Assembly (NCBI GenBank): GCA_026713505.1
Contig: JAPOOH010000011.1
Location: 1 to 6,923 of the forward strand
Length of the DNA stretch: 6,923 nt
Direction of reading: 5' to 3'
Source: Chloroflexota bacterium
GTDB lineage: Bacteria > Chloroflexota > Dehalococcoidia > Lucifugimonadales > Australimonadaceae
Shown here: piece after piece, positions 6,449 through 6,923 of the stretch
How positions within the stretch are numbered: the first letter of the stretch is position 1
How the letters are laid out: each line of letters starts with the position of its first letter
Program-made: the position numbers and the translations under genes
Notes under the pieces: generated by a model
The model's input: the letters and a program-made list of their open reading frames with translations, nothing else
Database searches by the model: none
What the model was told of the DNA's origin: nothing

Positions 6449-6923
6449 ATGCTTACCGCTCAACAGAACGAGTTGCTCACCCGGGTTGGCCCCGGCACTC
6501 CCATGGGCGAGACGCTCCGGCGCTACTGGATCCCGGCGCTGCTGGACTGGGAGCTTCCCGAGCCGGACTGCTCGCCCGTGCGGCTGCGCCTCCTCGGCGA
6601 GGACCTCGTCGCATTCCGGGACACGAGTGGGCGAGTGGGCGTGCTCGACGAGTACTGCCCGCACCGGCTCACCTCGCTCTGGCTGGGGCGGAACGAGGCG
6701 AACGGCCTCCGCTGCGTCTACCACGGTTGGAAGTTCGACGTTACCGGCCAGTGCGTCGACCAGATGAACGAGCCGAAGCAGTTCTCGTCCAAGATCAGAA
6801 CGGTCTCCTATCCCGTCGCTGAGGTGGGGGGCGTGCTGTGGGTGTACATGGGCCCGAAGGAAAAGCAGCCGCCTCCTCCCAACTTCGCGTGGACGAGCGT
6901 GCCTGCGGAGCAACGCGTGGTGA
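6449..6923 (+). CDS. Rieske [2Fe-2S] ring-hydroxylating oxygenase, large subunit (phthalate dioxygenase-like), 5' part
   Basis: The family's oxygenase component activates O2 at a mononuclear iron to hydroxylate or demethylate aromatic compounds, fed by a separate reductase. The 158 residues present cover the N-terminal helices and the whole Rieske domain. The cluster ligands are Cys70-x-His72 and Cys89-x2-His92, 16 residues between pairs (EYCPHR and RCVYHGWKFD). GRNEANGLRC (80-89), NEP (107-109), YPVAEVGGVLWVYMGP (121-136) and the opening residues (LTRVGPGTPMGETLRRYWIPAL) match the phthalate 4,5-dioxygenase/vanillate demethylase group. Residues after CPHR are LTSL, where GASL is usual. The ATG at 6449 has GGAGG 11 bases upstream. 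The catalytic iron-binding domain (usually to about 400 residues) lies beyond the window, so substrate and activity cannot be judged. No reductase or ferredoxin gene is adjacent upstream. Confidence 0.92.
   Translation, partial: MLTAQQNELLTRVGPGTPMGETLRRYWIPALLDWELPEPDCSPVRLRLLGEDLVAFRDTSGRVGVLDEYCPHRLTSLWLGRNEANGLRCVYHGWKFDVTGQCVDQMNEPKQFSSKIRTVSYPVAEVGGVLWVYMGPKEKQPPPPNFAWTSVPAEQRVV

Noticed and set aside
6326..6913. Upstream extension of the glycosyltransferase reading frame on the minus strand, making it 828 residues
   Set aside because: It runs antisense through the well-supported Rieske gene. Its residues are His/Arg/Pro/Val-rich without domain character. It reflects few stop codons in GC-rich DNA.

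Overview
This is a GC-rich bacterial stretch with seven genes. Both end genes are cut by the window edges. No rRNA, tRNA, CRISPR array, insertion sequence or phage gene was seen. The gene mix is an AapJ-type amino-acid binding protein built as a lipoprotein, a Rieske ring-hydroxylating oxygenase with phthalate-dioxygenase-like features, a MATE exporter and a zinc-ribbon GT-C glycosyltransferase. This mix suggests an environmental, possibly marine or soil, Chloroflexota lineage (SAR202 or Dehalococcoidia-like). That placement is inference from gene content; no phylogenetic marker is present.

Layout from left to right: (1) 1-891 minus, aapJ-like amino-acid ABC transporter binding lipoprotein, C-terminus outside the window. 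(2) 1133-1699 plus, cupin of the cysteine-dioxygenase type. (3) 1707-3137 minus, MATE exporter. (4) 3139-3546 minus, small unknown membrane protein immediately upstream of the MATE gene, with stop and start almost touching. (5) 3665-4387 plus, glycerophosphodiester phosphodiesterase family protein with no Shine-Dalgarno and possibly leaderless. (6) 4427-6325 minus, GT-C membrane glycosyltransferase with an N-terminal zinc ribbon. (7) 6449-6923 plus, Rieske oxygenase large subunit, N-terminal part only.

Transcription units alternate in direction. There are three divergent promoter regions (892-1132, 3547-3664, 6326-6448) and two tight convergent junctions (1700-1706, 4388-4426). Only genes 4 and 3 look like an operon. 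The window is mostly a string of independent catabolic, transport and envelope genes, not one pathway. The one plausible functional link is the divergent pair of amino-acid uptake (gene 1) and a putative thiol dioxygenase (gene 2), which could mean use of sulfur amino acids. No clear new multi-gene system was found. The best leads are the zinc-ribbon/GT-C architecture, the membrane-protein/MATE pair, the coiled-coil stalk on the binding protein, and operator-like repeats over two of the divergent promoters.
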